64,000 nt of DNA from Rugalucina vietnamica (taxonomy: Eukaryota; Mollusca; Bivalvia; Lucinida; Lucinidae), in the NCBI GenBank assembly GCA_964017185.1, contig OZ024871.1, positions 27,256,488 through 27,320,487 of the forward strand, in the 5' to 3' direction. Each line of letters begins with the position of its first letter. Within the stretch, counting starts at the first letter, position 1. Below are positions 54,154 through 63,058 of the stretch, piece by piece. Both the position numbers and the translations under genes were made by a program. The notes below the pieces were generated by a model that worked only from the letters and a program-made list of their open reading frames with translations, did no database searches and was not told the origin of the DNA.

Positions 54154-54770
54154 GGACACAGCTCGTATAGATCATTTGCCTGAGAAATTCTACTGAAAAG
54201 AGAATTTAATTACTTTTATGCTTTGCTGTGAATTTATCAGTTTTGTATGAAGCACTTTGCATGTAATAAAGAATACTTTGTGCAAAAGAGCTTTGAACCA
54301 TGGGGGATTCTACTGTGTGATCATTCAGGTTTGTTGCATAAAACATGCAATGACATTAAAGCATGCAATTGCATTAAACATGCAATCATGATCAAGCATT
54401 TACTGAGCCGCCGCATAAAAAATATATTTATATATATATCAAAGGCTCAGTTGTTATGCTAAAAAAGTGTTGGCACATATTATACTTAGTTTATTAGTTT
54501 ATTTTTCCTTGTCCTAATGCTTGGCAAATAATAAAAGGTACAGATAAGCAAGTACTAAGTCCCCCGGATGCCTTGCCCTTATGCTAAGCAAATAAAAAAA
54601 ATCACAATCTAGTACATGTGTCTCTCTACATAAACCTATAGAATAGCCCCTTTATTTTATCAAAAAGCCTAGACACAGTCCAATGGGCCTCCACATGGAA
54701 ATAATGGAGCCAAGGAAAACTCTGCAAATACTGTTGTGTCCACTCTAAAATCTTCCTTTGCTAAAAATAT
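54154..54770. other. Upstream intron sequence of the SOCS-box exon
   Basis: AT-rich, no feature apart from a short GCATGCAAT-type repeat near 54345-54395. Probably intronic given the acceptor at 55017-55018. Confidence 0.4.
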
Positions 54771-54998
54771 GAGCTGCCTCATGAGAAAACCAACAATCTG
54801 CATATGCGAAAACAAAGGCACAGATCAGCTTCGCGGTAACCGCGAAGATCAGCACCTTTGTTTTCGCTACACGGATAGTACAAGTTCTCTTCTTCATAAA
54901 TCCAAAATTTCAAGCTTCTATCCTGCTTCTATGACTGCCCAGGCCGGTTTGTGTCAGAACTGTTTGGAAACCACGTTGGTTTTCCCATGAGGTGGCTC
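54771..54998 (+). mobile_element. GAGCC-family MITE, copy 21, at the splice acceptor
   Basis: Complete copy with ATAT duplicated (54767-54770, 54999-55002). The core TTCGCGGTAACCGCGAA is perfect, but the second arm has lost four bases (GATCAGCACC). It ends 20 bp before the exon at 55019, so the region that normally holds the branch point is MITE sequence. Confidence 0.9.
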
Positions 54999-55018
54999 AT
55001 ATGTTCTTATTTTTTCAG

Positions 55019-56121
55019 AAGCGGCTGGTTTCAGCGAGACAATCATGTGCTGTGAGAATAGCGTGTTCAAGGACTGCAGTCCAGCATTCTGTACGAGTCG
55101 ACAGAGAATCATCAACATACCCAAACCCTACAGAATATTCCGCTTCCGACGGAGACGAAAATTCACAAAAATGGCTGAACATTTTGAGTACAAGGTTGTT
55201 CCCGCACAGATGTCATGTATTCAGAACTTTCATGTTAAAAGTGTGCTATGTTATCACAATAACACCGTCATTTTACATCTCTTGAGAAACATGACGACTC
55301 AGTTCGGGATAGTAGATCTGTCACAAGACAAGTTTCTCGGAGTATTTGGAGTGCAATATGCTAGTTTCATCAATGAGGTGCTGAGAGGACAAGTCAGCCC
55401 CGACGGCTCACTTTGCCTTATCAAAATACCCATTCTTCATCCCGGAGTCAACCATATTGTGTACAAGTTTCAGTTATATAGCCTTAAAACTAAAGATTTG
55501 CTGAGCGAATATACACTGCCTTATATCAATACAGAGTTTGCATTTGATCCCAGATTCAATTCCTCTCGCGTAGCTGCCACAAGCTTCTTGCCAGGTAACG
55601 ACAATGCCCTGAGTTTGATTAAGATTCGAACTTGGGAGGAGATTGCCACAAACCCACGCCTTAACGACATGCGGCCTAGTCAGAACCCGGAACTAAAGGA
55701 CATCACCTATTCTAGAGATGGGTTCCTCATTTTTGCCATCATGATCACCGGAGGTTGTCACTGTCGGGAAAGGAAGTCGCGTAGAAACCAGCCGGCCGAC
55801 GTCAGTATTTACGTGCTAAGTAGCGAGACCGCAGAAACATTGCACTGTATTCAATATCATCGCTACACATGTGGGCTACATCTGTGTCCTATCAACTACC
55901 TGCCGGTGTTCTCGCACTGTGGTAGTCGGATGGCGATAGTTCTGAACGACATGGAGAGTCCACTAGATCATGTTCAGATTTACAAACTTCCGACTGCTAT
56001 GAGTCTGCAGAATCGCTGTCGCATCAGAATTCTACAGCAATACCCAGAGGAATATATTGAACAGCTGCCCTTGCCAAAAAGAATGATTCAGTACCTGAAA
56101 TTTCACCCAGAATATGATTAA
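55019..56121 (+). CDS. Terminal exon of a SOCS-box protein (Elongin BC/Cul5 receptor)
   Basis: The acceptor is TGTTCTTATTTTTTCAG ending at 55018. The exon begins with two bases completing a codon and stays open to TAA at 56119-56121 (366 codons; first internal Met at 55045). From that Met, residues 320-330 are the BC box (SLQNRCRIRIL, matching SLxxxCxxxI) and 341-344 the Cul5 box LPLP, followed by KRMIQYLKF: a complete SOCS box. Upstream, beta-propeller-like patches (RGQVSPDGSLCLIKIP near 107-122, VFSHCGSRMAIVLND near 288-302) suggest a WD40-like substrate domain, but no canonical WD repeats. A basic FRFRRRRKF stretch is near residue 32. The exact orthologue is not recognised. Codon use and an unbroken frame indicate a real host gene. 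Confidence 0.85.
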
Positions 56122-56170
56122 ACTATAAGATTTTAGAAGCAAAGAAATTTCTGATCAATGCTTTAGCTCA

Positions 56171-56395
56171 TATAAGCCTGGCATCCTTTTTGTGGGACAT
56201 AGGCTACCGTATAGCCCCAGATGTGACGCCGCAGAACGCGGTGTCCCATCTGGGGGCTTTTCTGTTTGCCTTCAGGAATTTCATCGTAAAATGGAATAAA
56301 AATTCAAAATCACCCCCAATGTCCCTCAAAATGAAAGTGGACTCACCCAAATGATAATGATGGGAGAATCCATTTGTCAAATATGGGTTAAAGAA
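56171..56395. repeat. AAGCCTGGCATCC dispersed repeat, copy 2
   Basis: ATAAGCCTGGCATCCTTTTT, TAGCCCCAGATG / CATCTGGGGGC hairpin, GGAATAAAAATTCAAAATCA and a terminal AAATATGGGTTAA, matching copy 1 at 17500-17716. It begins about 50 bp after the SOCS-box stop codon. Confidence 0.75.
56295..56300 (+). promoter_or_regulatory. Candidate polyadenylation signal AATAAA
   Basis: The first AATAAA downstream of the SOCS-box stop, 174 nt away. It lies inside the dispersed repeat at 56171-56395, so the transcript may end in repeat sequence. No closer canonical signal was seen. Confidence 0.35.
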
Positions 56396-56466
56396 AAGAA
56401 AAAAACTAGAAGACAAACGAAAGATCATAAGACATGATAAAAGGAGTATTTGATTATAATATATAT

Positions 56467-56590
56467 GATTGATGATAATTTTTGTGGGTTCTCTATAGAA
56501 TCACCTTACCAAGGGGATTCTACATAGGTCTTTGCCAAGGTGATTCTTATGGGCACCCACAACATGATGCTTGTGCCTTTATGAAAAAAT
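56467..56590. repeat. CATCAG-related palindrome variant
   Basis: TTTTGTGGGTTCTCTATAGA, ATCACCTTACCAAGG and the complement CCAAGGTGATTCTTATGGG, CACCCACAA form a long hairpin with the layout of the CATCAG centre but different arm sequence. It lies 10 bp from copy 6. Confidence 0.55.
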
Positions 56591-56600
56591 AAGCAACATT

Positions 56601-56878
56601 CATTACGAAAACTTGCCCATGCAGTATATGGAAATTTTGTTTGCTTGTAAAAATGAAAATTTTGAGTTGAAAAAATTGATATTTTTCTTATTTTTGCTCA
56701 AACCATAGATTGTGGGTACACGTTAGAACCGCCTCGGCGAGGAGTTTCTAACGAGTACCCACAATCTATGTTTTGGAGCAAAAATAAGAAAAATAGGTAT
56801 ACCCCTGCATACCCCAGTTTTACTATATAAAAGTTGGGTATAAGGGGGTATTTATTTCACGGACTTGTTTTCCTGATG
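56601..56878 (-). mobile_element. CATCAG-family element, copy 6
   Basis: Starts CATTACGAAAACTTGCCCAT and ends CTTGTTTTCCTGATG. The central palindrome is intact except for GGAGTTTCTAAC in one arm. The hairpin near the right end (ACCCCTGCATACCCCAG) is present. Confidence 0.85.
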
Positions 56879-57162
56879 ACACCAGAATTATCATCAATTA
56901 TCCTTATGTACTCCCTTCATCGGGTCTTCTGTGCTCATTTGGATTCTATGCTATTATTTTGTCTGAACAAAGAAAAAAAAAGGGTAATGCCTCTTCTAGG
57001 GAAACTACTTTTGGCCTAAAATTATTTGTCAAATGAGTTTTTTATTTCCATCTTAAGGTGTCGTCACACATAAGCAAAAATCTCTTGACACAGACTTGTA
57101 TGGTGATTCATATGAGGCACCAGCAATATTTCATGTAGTAGAATTCAGAAATATATGTATGA

Positions 57163-57724
57163 TGCATCAGCCAAGTGTAACTACGGCCTCACCTACTGGG
57201 AAGGGTTGGGGATAGCTGGGCTATAGTGCAAAGCAATTTCTTATTGTCCCTTTCACCAGGAAAACATGTCCATGAAATGAATACCCCCTTAAACCCCACT
57301 TTTATATAGAAAAACTTGGGTATGCAGGGGTATACCTATTTTTCTTATTTTTGGTCCAAAGCATAGATTGTGGGTACTCGTTACGAGGCGGTTCTAATGT
57401 GTACCCACGATCTATGTTTTGGGCAAAAATAAGAAAAATATCAACTTTTTCAGCTGAAAATTTTCAATTTTTATAGCTCAAAAATCTCTGTTTATTGCAT
57501 GGGCATGTTTTCATAATGGGCAGTGCAGGTGAAATAATTGGGCTTTGACATAAGGATCCTTAAGTAAGATTTTCTATTACAAAGGGAAGAGCAAAGAGCA
57601 TAGTTTTGACCTCCAGTTTGTCCCTTGAGGATTAGGCTTATAGCAGGGCTCTAAAAATTTTAAAGTCATCATACCTGCTATGCCCTATAGGTGGAACGAC
57701 TTTGGTTACAAATGACTGGTGCGC
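57163..57724. mobile_element. TGCACCAG-family MITE, copy 2, split by a CATCAG element
   Basis: The left part starts TGCATCAGCCAAGTGTAACT. The right part resumes with GGCAGTGCAGGTGAAAT and ends GGTTACAAATGACTGGTGC. Compared with copy 1 (30144-30449), the sequence is interrupted exactly where GTCTCGGCAGTGC is continuous there. Confidence 0.8.
57254..57518 (+). mobile_element. CATCAG-family element, copy 7, nested
   Basis: 265 bp, starting CACCAGGAAAACATGTCCAT and ending GCATGTTTTCATAATG. The central palindrome has lost part of one arm (CTCGTTACGAGGCGGTTC). Nesting in a known MITE fixes both boundaries. No convincing target duplication is seen. Confidence 0.85.
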
Positions 57725-57832
57725 TAGTTATTCCAACATTTACATAATAAGATAGTGTCCACCTGGGTTCTACTGTGATTGGCATTAAAGTGTGAATTCT
57801 AAGTCATGTCCTCTTGTAGTATGGTATTACAT

Positions 57833-58065
57833 GAGCCTGTGCGTGAGAAAGTCAACAATTTTGGTTTTGACCAGTCCGACACAAACCTGGCTGTACAGTC
57901 ATAGAAGATGGCTAGAGGTTGGAAATTTTGGATATAGAAAGTAGAGGAAATGTACTATCTGTGTAGTGAAAACAAAGGTGCTGATCAGCCTCGCAGTTAC
58001 TGCGAGGCTGATCTGCACCTTTGTTTTCGCCTATGCAGATTGTCGATTTTACCATGCGATGGCTC
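57833..58065 (-). mobile_element. GAGCC-family MITE, copy 22
   Basis: ACAT duplicated (57829-57832, 58066-58069). Core CTCGCAGTTACTGCGAG, perfectly self-complementary but distinct from other subtypes; the outer arms AAAGGTGC...GCACCTTT have also changed together. Confidence 0.9.
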
Positions 58066-58109
58066 ACATTTGAGCACTGCTGTGACAAATACAATGATTC
58101 AGGCATAGC

Positions 58110-58265
58110 ATCAGAAGAAGACATGATACACATTGCAAGAAAATTGAAAATTTTCAGTTGAAAGTATTTTGTTTTTGCTCCAAACATTGATTGTTGATAC
58201 ACATTAGAGCTGACTTGCTGAGGGGTTCTAACGAGTTTCTACAATCTAAGTTTTGATACATTTTG
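58110..58265 (-). mobile_element. CATCAG-family remnant, copy 8
   Basis: Diverged partial copy: GAAAATTTTCAGTTGAAAG, TTTTTGCTCCAAACATTGAT, then TACACATTAGAG / GGTTCTAACGAG arms. Ends not preserved. Confidence 0.55.
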
Positions 58266-58469
58266 CATCAAAACAGATAAACGTCGTTAGAATATGTAGT
58301 CAATATTTGAACAATGTATGCATGTTTTTGCTCAATGTGTCTCAAATCAACCAAAAACTCGACAGAACCCTATGTTCTATTCTAGATTGTGAGACTTTTG
58401 AAATGAAGCTGCTTTTCTTGGTGGGGCACCCATAAACTCTGCTGATACCATTGAATTTGTCACAGATTT

Positions 58470-58695
58470 GAGCCACCACATGGGAAAAACAACAATCTGC
58501 ATAGGCGAAAACAAAGGAGCAGATCTGCGACTGCGAAGCTGATCAGCGCCTTTGTTTTCGCTACTCGAATAGTACAATTCCTCTTCTACTTAAATTCGAA
58601 ATTTCAAGCTTCTAGCTCTTTTCTGTGCTTGTACAAGTCGGTTTGCGTCGGACCTGTTCGGAAACCACATTGTTGGTTTTCCCACGAGGTGGCTC
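58470..58695 (+). mobile_element. GAGCC-family MITE, copy 23
   Basis: ATTT duplicated (58466-58469, 58696-58699). The first arm is shortened around AGCAGATCTGCGACTGCGAA. The second arm and right half are near-consensus. Confidence 0.9.
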
Positions 58696-58699
58696 ATTT

Positions 58700-59103
58700 G
58701 TTATTCATCAATGTTCATTGCATTATCTTAGGTCATGTTTCAATTTTTTGTTTTCCATTTAGCTTTTTGTCTTCCTATATAATATTACATGTATAATTTC
58801 TATTGTTCTTTACATTTTTGAATTTCATAAGCAGTCTTGAGTGAACTTGAAAGTACACTGTTATTATTTTGTGTAATGGATGCAATTTGTAACTTGTAGT
58901 AAGAATGTCAAAGAAAAATGTCATTTCAACGACTGCTTTAAGTGATTTTAATAATCATTGTACAAGACACTGGGTGCTTCCTTTGTCCCGATATAAAAAT
59001 GTTTTGTTTGATTTTTACTATAGGTCCCGATAGGATTTGGTTTTGTTTGATTCAGGTATCGGATTTTTTTTCTACAATAATTTCTAGAATTTGGTCAATG
59101 ATT
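58700..59103. other. No recognisable feature
   Basis: AT-rich stretch without gene or repeat signal. A sequence near 58967 (CACTGGGTGCTTCCTTTG) is complementary to 60543-60563 (GAACCAAGGAAGCACCCAGT), so tandem-repeat element III lies between short inverted copies. Confidence 0.45.
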
Positions 59104-59162
59104 ATGTCTCCCCCCGACAGGGTCGGGAGACATATTGTTTTTCCCCGTGCGTTTGTCCGTCC

Positions 59163-59209
<47 letters not shown>

Positions 59210-60467
59210 ACAAATGGTGTCCTCTCTATAACTTGAAAATCGTTAAAGATTTTTCAATGAAACTTGGTACATTTGTATACCACGACGAGACGATGTGTCA
59301 TGCACAAGAACCATAACTCTAGCTTGAGTATTTTTGGAGTTATTTCCCTTTGATTATTTTCGATACAATTTCGTGTCCGCTGTATAAATTGAAAACCGTT
59401 AAAGATTTTTCAATGAAACTTGGTACACTTGTAGACCACGACGAGACGATGTGTCATACACAAGAACCATAACTCTGGCTTGAGTATGTTTGGAGTTATT
59501 TCCCTTTGATTATTTTCGATACAATTTCGTGTCCGCTGTATAACTTGAAAACCGTTTAAGATTTTTCAATAAAACTTGGTACACTTATTGAGCATGATCA
59601 GACGATGTGTCATGCACAAGAACCATAACTCTGGCTTGAGTATTTTATGAGTTATTTCCCTTTGATTATTTTCCATACAATTTCGTGTCCGCTTTATAAC
59701 TAGAGTTATTTCAGTGAAACTTGGTACACTTATAAAGCACAATGAGATTACGTGTCATGCTAAAGAACCATAACTCTTGCTTGCATATCTTTGGAGTAAT
59801 TTCCCTTTGATTATTTTCCGTACAATTTCGTGTCCACCCTATAACTTGAAAACCGTAAGAGAAATTTCAGTGAAACTTGGTACACTTATAAAGCATGATG
59901 AGACGATGTGTCATGCACAAGAATTATAACTCTTGCTTTCATATCTTTGGAGTTATTTCCCTTTGATTATTTTTCCATACAATTTCATGTCCACTCTATA
60001 ACTTGAAAACCATAAGAAATATTTCAATGAAACTTGGTACACTTATAAAGCACGATGAGATGATGTGTCATGCTAAAGAACCATAACTCTTGCTTGCATA
60101 TCTTTGGAGTTATTTCCCTTTGATTATTTTTCATTCAATTTCGTGTCTGCTCTTTAACTCAAAAACCATTAGAGATTTCTCAATGAAACATGGTACACTT
60201 ATAAAGCATGGTGCACAAGAATCATTACTCTTGCTTTCATATCTTTGGAGTTATTTCCCTTTGATTATTTTCCAAACACTTTCGTGCCCCCTCTATAACT
60301 TGAAAAACTTGAAAACCGTAAGAGATATTTCAATGAAACTTGGTACACTTATAAAACAGAATGACAGGATATGTGATGCACAAGAACTATAACTCTTGCT
60401 TGCATATTTTGGACATGCACGTAGAAAGGGGGGAGACGTCAGTTTTCACATAGAAAACAAATTCTAG
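59104..60467 (+). repeat. Hairpin-led tandem-repeat element III (period about 155 bp)
   Basis: Starts ATGTCTCCCCCCGACAGGGT, CGGGAGACAT (hairpin). Then come GTCCGTCCGTC, (TGTC)n to 59204, a CGTC end, and about eight units with TATAACTTGAAAACCGT, TGAAACTTGGTACACTTATA, GATGTGTCATGCACAAGAAC and GAGTTATTTCCCTTTGATTA. It ends GGGGGGAGACGTCAGTTTTC, ACATAGAAAAC, ATTCTAG|T. The CTAG then T end, hairpin and tetranucleotide/core-repeat structure resemble bivalve Helitron-like (pearl-type) elements. No Rep/helicase coding. Confidence 0.85.
59159..59204. repeat. (CTGT)n tetranucleotide microsatellite
   Basis: About ten CTGT units flanked by GTCC units, between the leading hairpin and the first core repeat of element III. 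Confidence 0.9.
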
Positions 60468-60796
60468 TTTGATTTGATCCTCATTTATGACATCATTGAA
60501 AGAATTTCAAGAATTTCAAGTCATAAAATAGTGCTTTGAATGAACCAAGGAAGCACCCAGTGCAAGAGACCTGCATCAAACGGTTTAAAGTTGAAACAAT
60601 GGTAAATAATCTTGCATTTATATTGCTTCAAATGTGCTTTTTGTTCAGTTTACATTTTATACCAAATCAATCCAGATGAAGATGTCTTTAGTGCTTCAAG
60701 AAATATACTTCATTTTTATTTACTTTCATAGTGCTGTTATATTATCCTTAGGTCTTGTTTTGTTTTTGTTAATTTTCGTCTTTGTTTATATTAATT
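60468..60796. other. No recognisable feature
   Basis: AT-rich stretch with the inverted partner (60543-60563) of the sequence at 58967. Confidence 0.4.
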
Positions 60797-61030
60797 GAGC
60801 CACCACATGAGAAAACCAACAATCTGCATATGCAAAAACAAAGACGTAGATCAGCTTCGCGGTAACCGCAAAGCTGATCTGTGCCTTTGTTTTCGCTACA
60901 CGGATAATACAATTTCTCTACTTTCTAAATCCAAAATTTCAAGTCTTTATCCATCTTCTGCGACTATTCAGGCTGGCTTGTGTCCGACCGGGTTGGAACC
61001 AAAATTGTTGGTTTTCTCATGCACAGGCTC
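60797..61030 (+). mobile_element. GAGCC-family MITE, copy 24
   Basis: AATT duplicated (60793-60796, 61031-61034). The palindrome has one mismatch (CGCGGTAACCGCAAA). Right TIR GGTTTTCTCATGCACAGGCTC. Confidence 0.9.
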
Positions 61031-61104
61031 AATTTTCTTCTTAGTTCTTGTTGATTTTCATCTTTATTATTGCATTCATATTCCATGAGCCATTATTGCC
61101 ATTT

Positions 61105-61338
61105 GAGCCGTCTCGTGGGAAAACCAACAATGTGGTTTCCGAACAGGTCCGACGCAAACCATCCTGTACAAGCACAGAAAAGAGCTAGAATCTTGAAATT
61201 TCGGATTTAAGTAGAAGGGGAACTGTACTATCTGAGCAGCGAAAACAAAGGTGCTGATCAGCTTCGCGGTTACCGCGAAGCTGATCTGCGCCTTTGTTTT
61301 CGCATATGCAGATTGTTGGTTTTCCCATGAGCCGGCTC
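61105..61338 (-). mobile_element. GAGCC-family MITE, copy 25 (near-consensus)
   Basis: ATTT duplicated (61101-61104, 61339-61342). Perfect core TTCGCGGTTACCGCGAA. Opposite orientation to copy 24, 75 bp away, so the pair could form a large hairpin. Confidence 0.92.
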
Positions 61339-61342
61339 ATTT

Positions 61343-61730
61343 ATGTATTACGTACATGTAGCTGCATTATTAGAAAAAGCCTGCTGCTCACTTTAATCAA
61401 AGGCTCAAATCCATTGGTATGCTTTATGCCTCCTGGTAAAGCTGCTAACCGCTGACTGGCTGACCATTTAAGGTCTTAGTAGCCCAAGAAATGTGGTTAA
61501 GCCATTCATACATGTAAGCTTTACTTGTTTACTTGGGTTTATGATATATTACAGCACATTTTTGGAGCCCTACAATGGGTTTTGGGAGCTGGCAATATGA
61601 CCTTAGCTTTTTACTGGAATATTAAACAACATAGGGAACAAGTCTTTGTTAAGATGAACATTGATATATTTGTTAGCGAAAAGATATTCTTGTTACAATA
61701 TAGATGTTTTGTACTAGTCAGTTTGTATCT
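61343..61730. other. No recognisable feature
   Basis: Unique-looking sequence. The open frame at 61525-61749 has no recognisable domain. Confidence 0.4.
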
Positions 61731-61990
61731 GAGCTATGCCACGAGATAACCTGTTTTCGGGGTATTTGACCAAGTCCTACTCAAACACTTAATGCCTGGC
61801 ACACTTTTATGGGACATAGGCAAACAGTAAAGCCCCAGATGTTAATGACCACAAATCTGAGATGTTTCAAGGCTTCAACAAATGGAGGGATTCTGCTATC
61901 TATGTAAGGGACAACAAAAGCTCTGTACAGCTCGGCAGTTCTGTACCATTTTTCTAATGAAAATAAGCAGGTTTTCTCGTGATGTGACTC
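61731..61990 (-). mobile_element. GAGCC-family MITE, copy 26, carrying a foreign repeat
   Basis: ATCT duplicated (61727-61730, 61991-61994). The left end is GAGCTATGCCACGAGATAAC, the right end AGGTTTTCTCGTGATGTGACTC. The middle contains a fragment of the AAGCCTGGCATCC repeat (61787-61845: ATGCCTGGCACACTTTTATG, GGCAAACAG). The palindrome is nearly lost. Confidence 0.65.
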
Positions 61991-62163
61991 ATCTGTTCTG
62001 TGATGATCATTTTAACTTTTTAACTGGAATATTATGTAACCAGTACAGATACAGTTTAGATGGTCTCTACATAAGCAGTCTGTTGTAGTCTTCATTGTAA
62101 GCTGCTCCATTTACGTCATACAGGGGACCATTCTGCCAGGTCCTGTGTTCTCCTGTAATAAGT

Positions 62164-62397
62164 GAGCCGCCTCATGGGAAAACCAACAATCTGCATATGC
62201 GAAAACAAAGGCGCAGATCAGCTTCGCGGTAACCGCGAAGCTGATCAGCGCCTTTGTTTTCGCTACACGGATAGTACAATTCCTCTACTTTCTAAATCCA
62301 AAATTTCCAGTCTCTAGCCATCTTCTGTGCTTGTACAACCCGGTTTTTGTTGGACCTGTTCGGAAACCACATTGTTGGTTTTCCCACGAGGTGGCTC
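62164..62397 (+). mobile_element. GAGCC-family MITE, copy 27 (near-consensus)
   Basis: AAGT duplicated (62160-62163, 62398-62401). The 27-bp TIRs are nearly perfect, and the full palindrome GCGAAAACAAAGGCGC ... GCGCCTTTGTTTTCGC has the perfect core TTCGCGGTAACCGCGAA. Good reference copy for the family. Confidence 0.95.
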
Positions 62398-62414
62398 AAG
62401 TATATGGCTCATTC

Positions 62415-62612
62415 TTCTTACGGGGTGGCCTGGTGATAGAGCTTCAGATCCCAAATCAAGAGGTCCTAGGTTCCATCCCCAAATGGGCAGTTTGTTATGT
62501 CTTCGCGCAAGACACACTAACACTCCAAAGTACTTGTTAATACCCAGAAAGTGGTCCCGACATGACTGAAATATTGTTGACTGGGACATTAAACCTCAGT
62601 ACAAACAGATCA
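62415..62612 (+). mobile_element. tRNA-derived SINE
   Basis: Head GGGGTGGCCTGGTGATAGAG (A-box region), CTAGGTTCCATCCCC (B-box with one change) 40 bp later. The tail ATTGTTGACTGGGACATTAA is shared with other SINEs here. It begins 18 bp after copy 27. Confidence 0.75.
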
Positions 62613-62824
62613 TCCTTTTTACGTGCACACCATTAAGTATGCTCATTTGATCAGCCTGAGCATATGCCAAATATGCTATAGTTCTGAAGATATCCAAAAT
62701 GGGTATTGATCATACTAAATGGATTGATCATGTATTGGTACTAGAAACTTTTGTCTTCTTGTAAAAATGAGAAAACCTGATTGTTGCCTACATGCTTAAA
62801 CGCCTACATGCTTAAACAATTAAA

Positions 62825-62956
62825 GGAGCAGATCAGCGCCTTTGTTAGTTTAATATCTCTTCTACCTAAATTTAAGCCTTCTTCTGTGACTGTACAGACT
62901 GGTTTCCGGGACCTGGTCGGCAACCCTGAAGACTGTTTTTTTTTGCATTGTGGCTC
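62825..62956 (+). mobile_element. GAGCC-family MITE, copy 28 (right half)
   Basis: Begins within the palindrome (GAGCAGATCAGCGCCTTTGT) and continues through CTTCTGTGACTGTACAGACT to TTGCATTGTGGCTC. The left TIR and most of the palindrome are missing. Confidence 0.75.
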
Positions 62957-63058
62957 AAGTGGAGATGAATTATGTGGCTTATTTATAAGAGAGGTTCATG
63001 TTTCAGTCAGAGAAAATTTAATGTGTATGGTATCTCGAGGGAAAAGGAATAATTGTGC

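Noticed and set aside
54992-55285. 97-codon frame overlapping the SOCS-box exon
   Set aside because: Out of frame with the conserved SOCS-box reading frame; a shadow frame.
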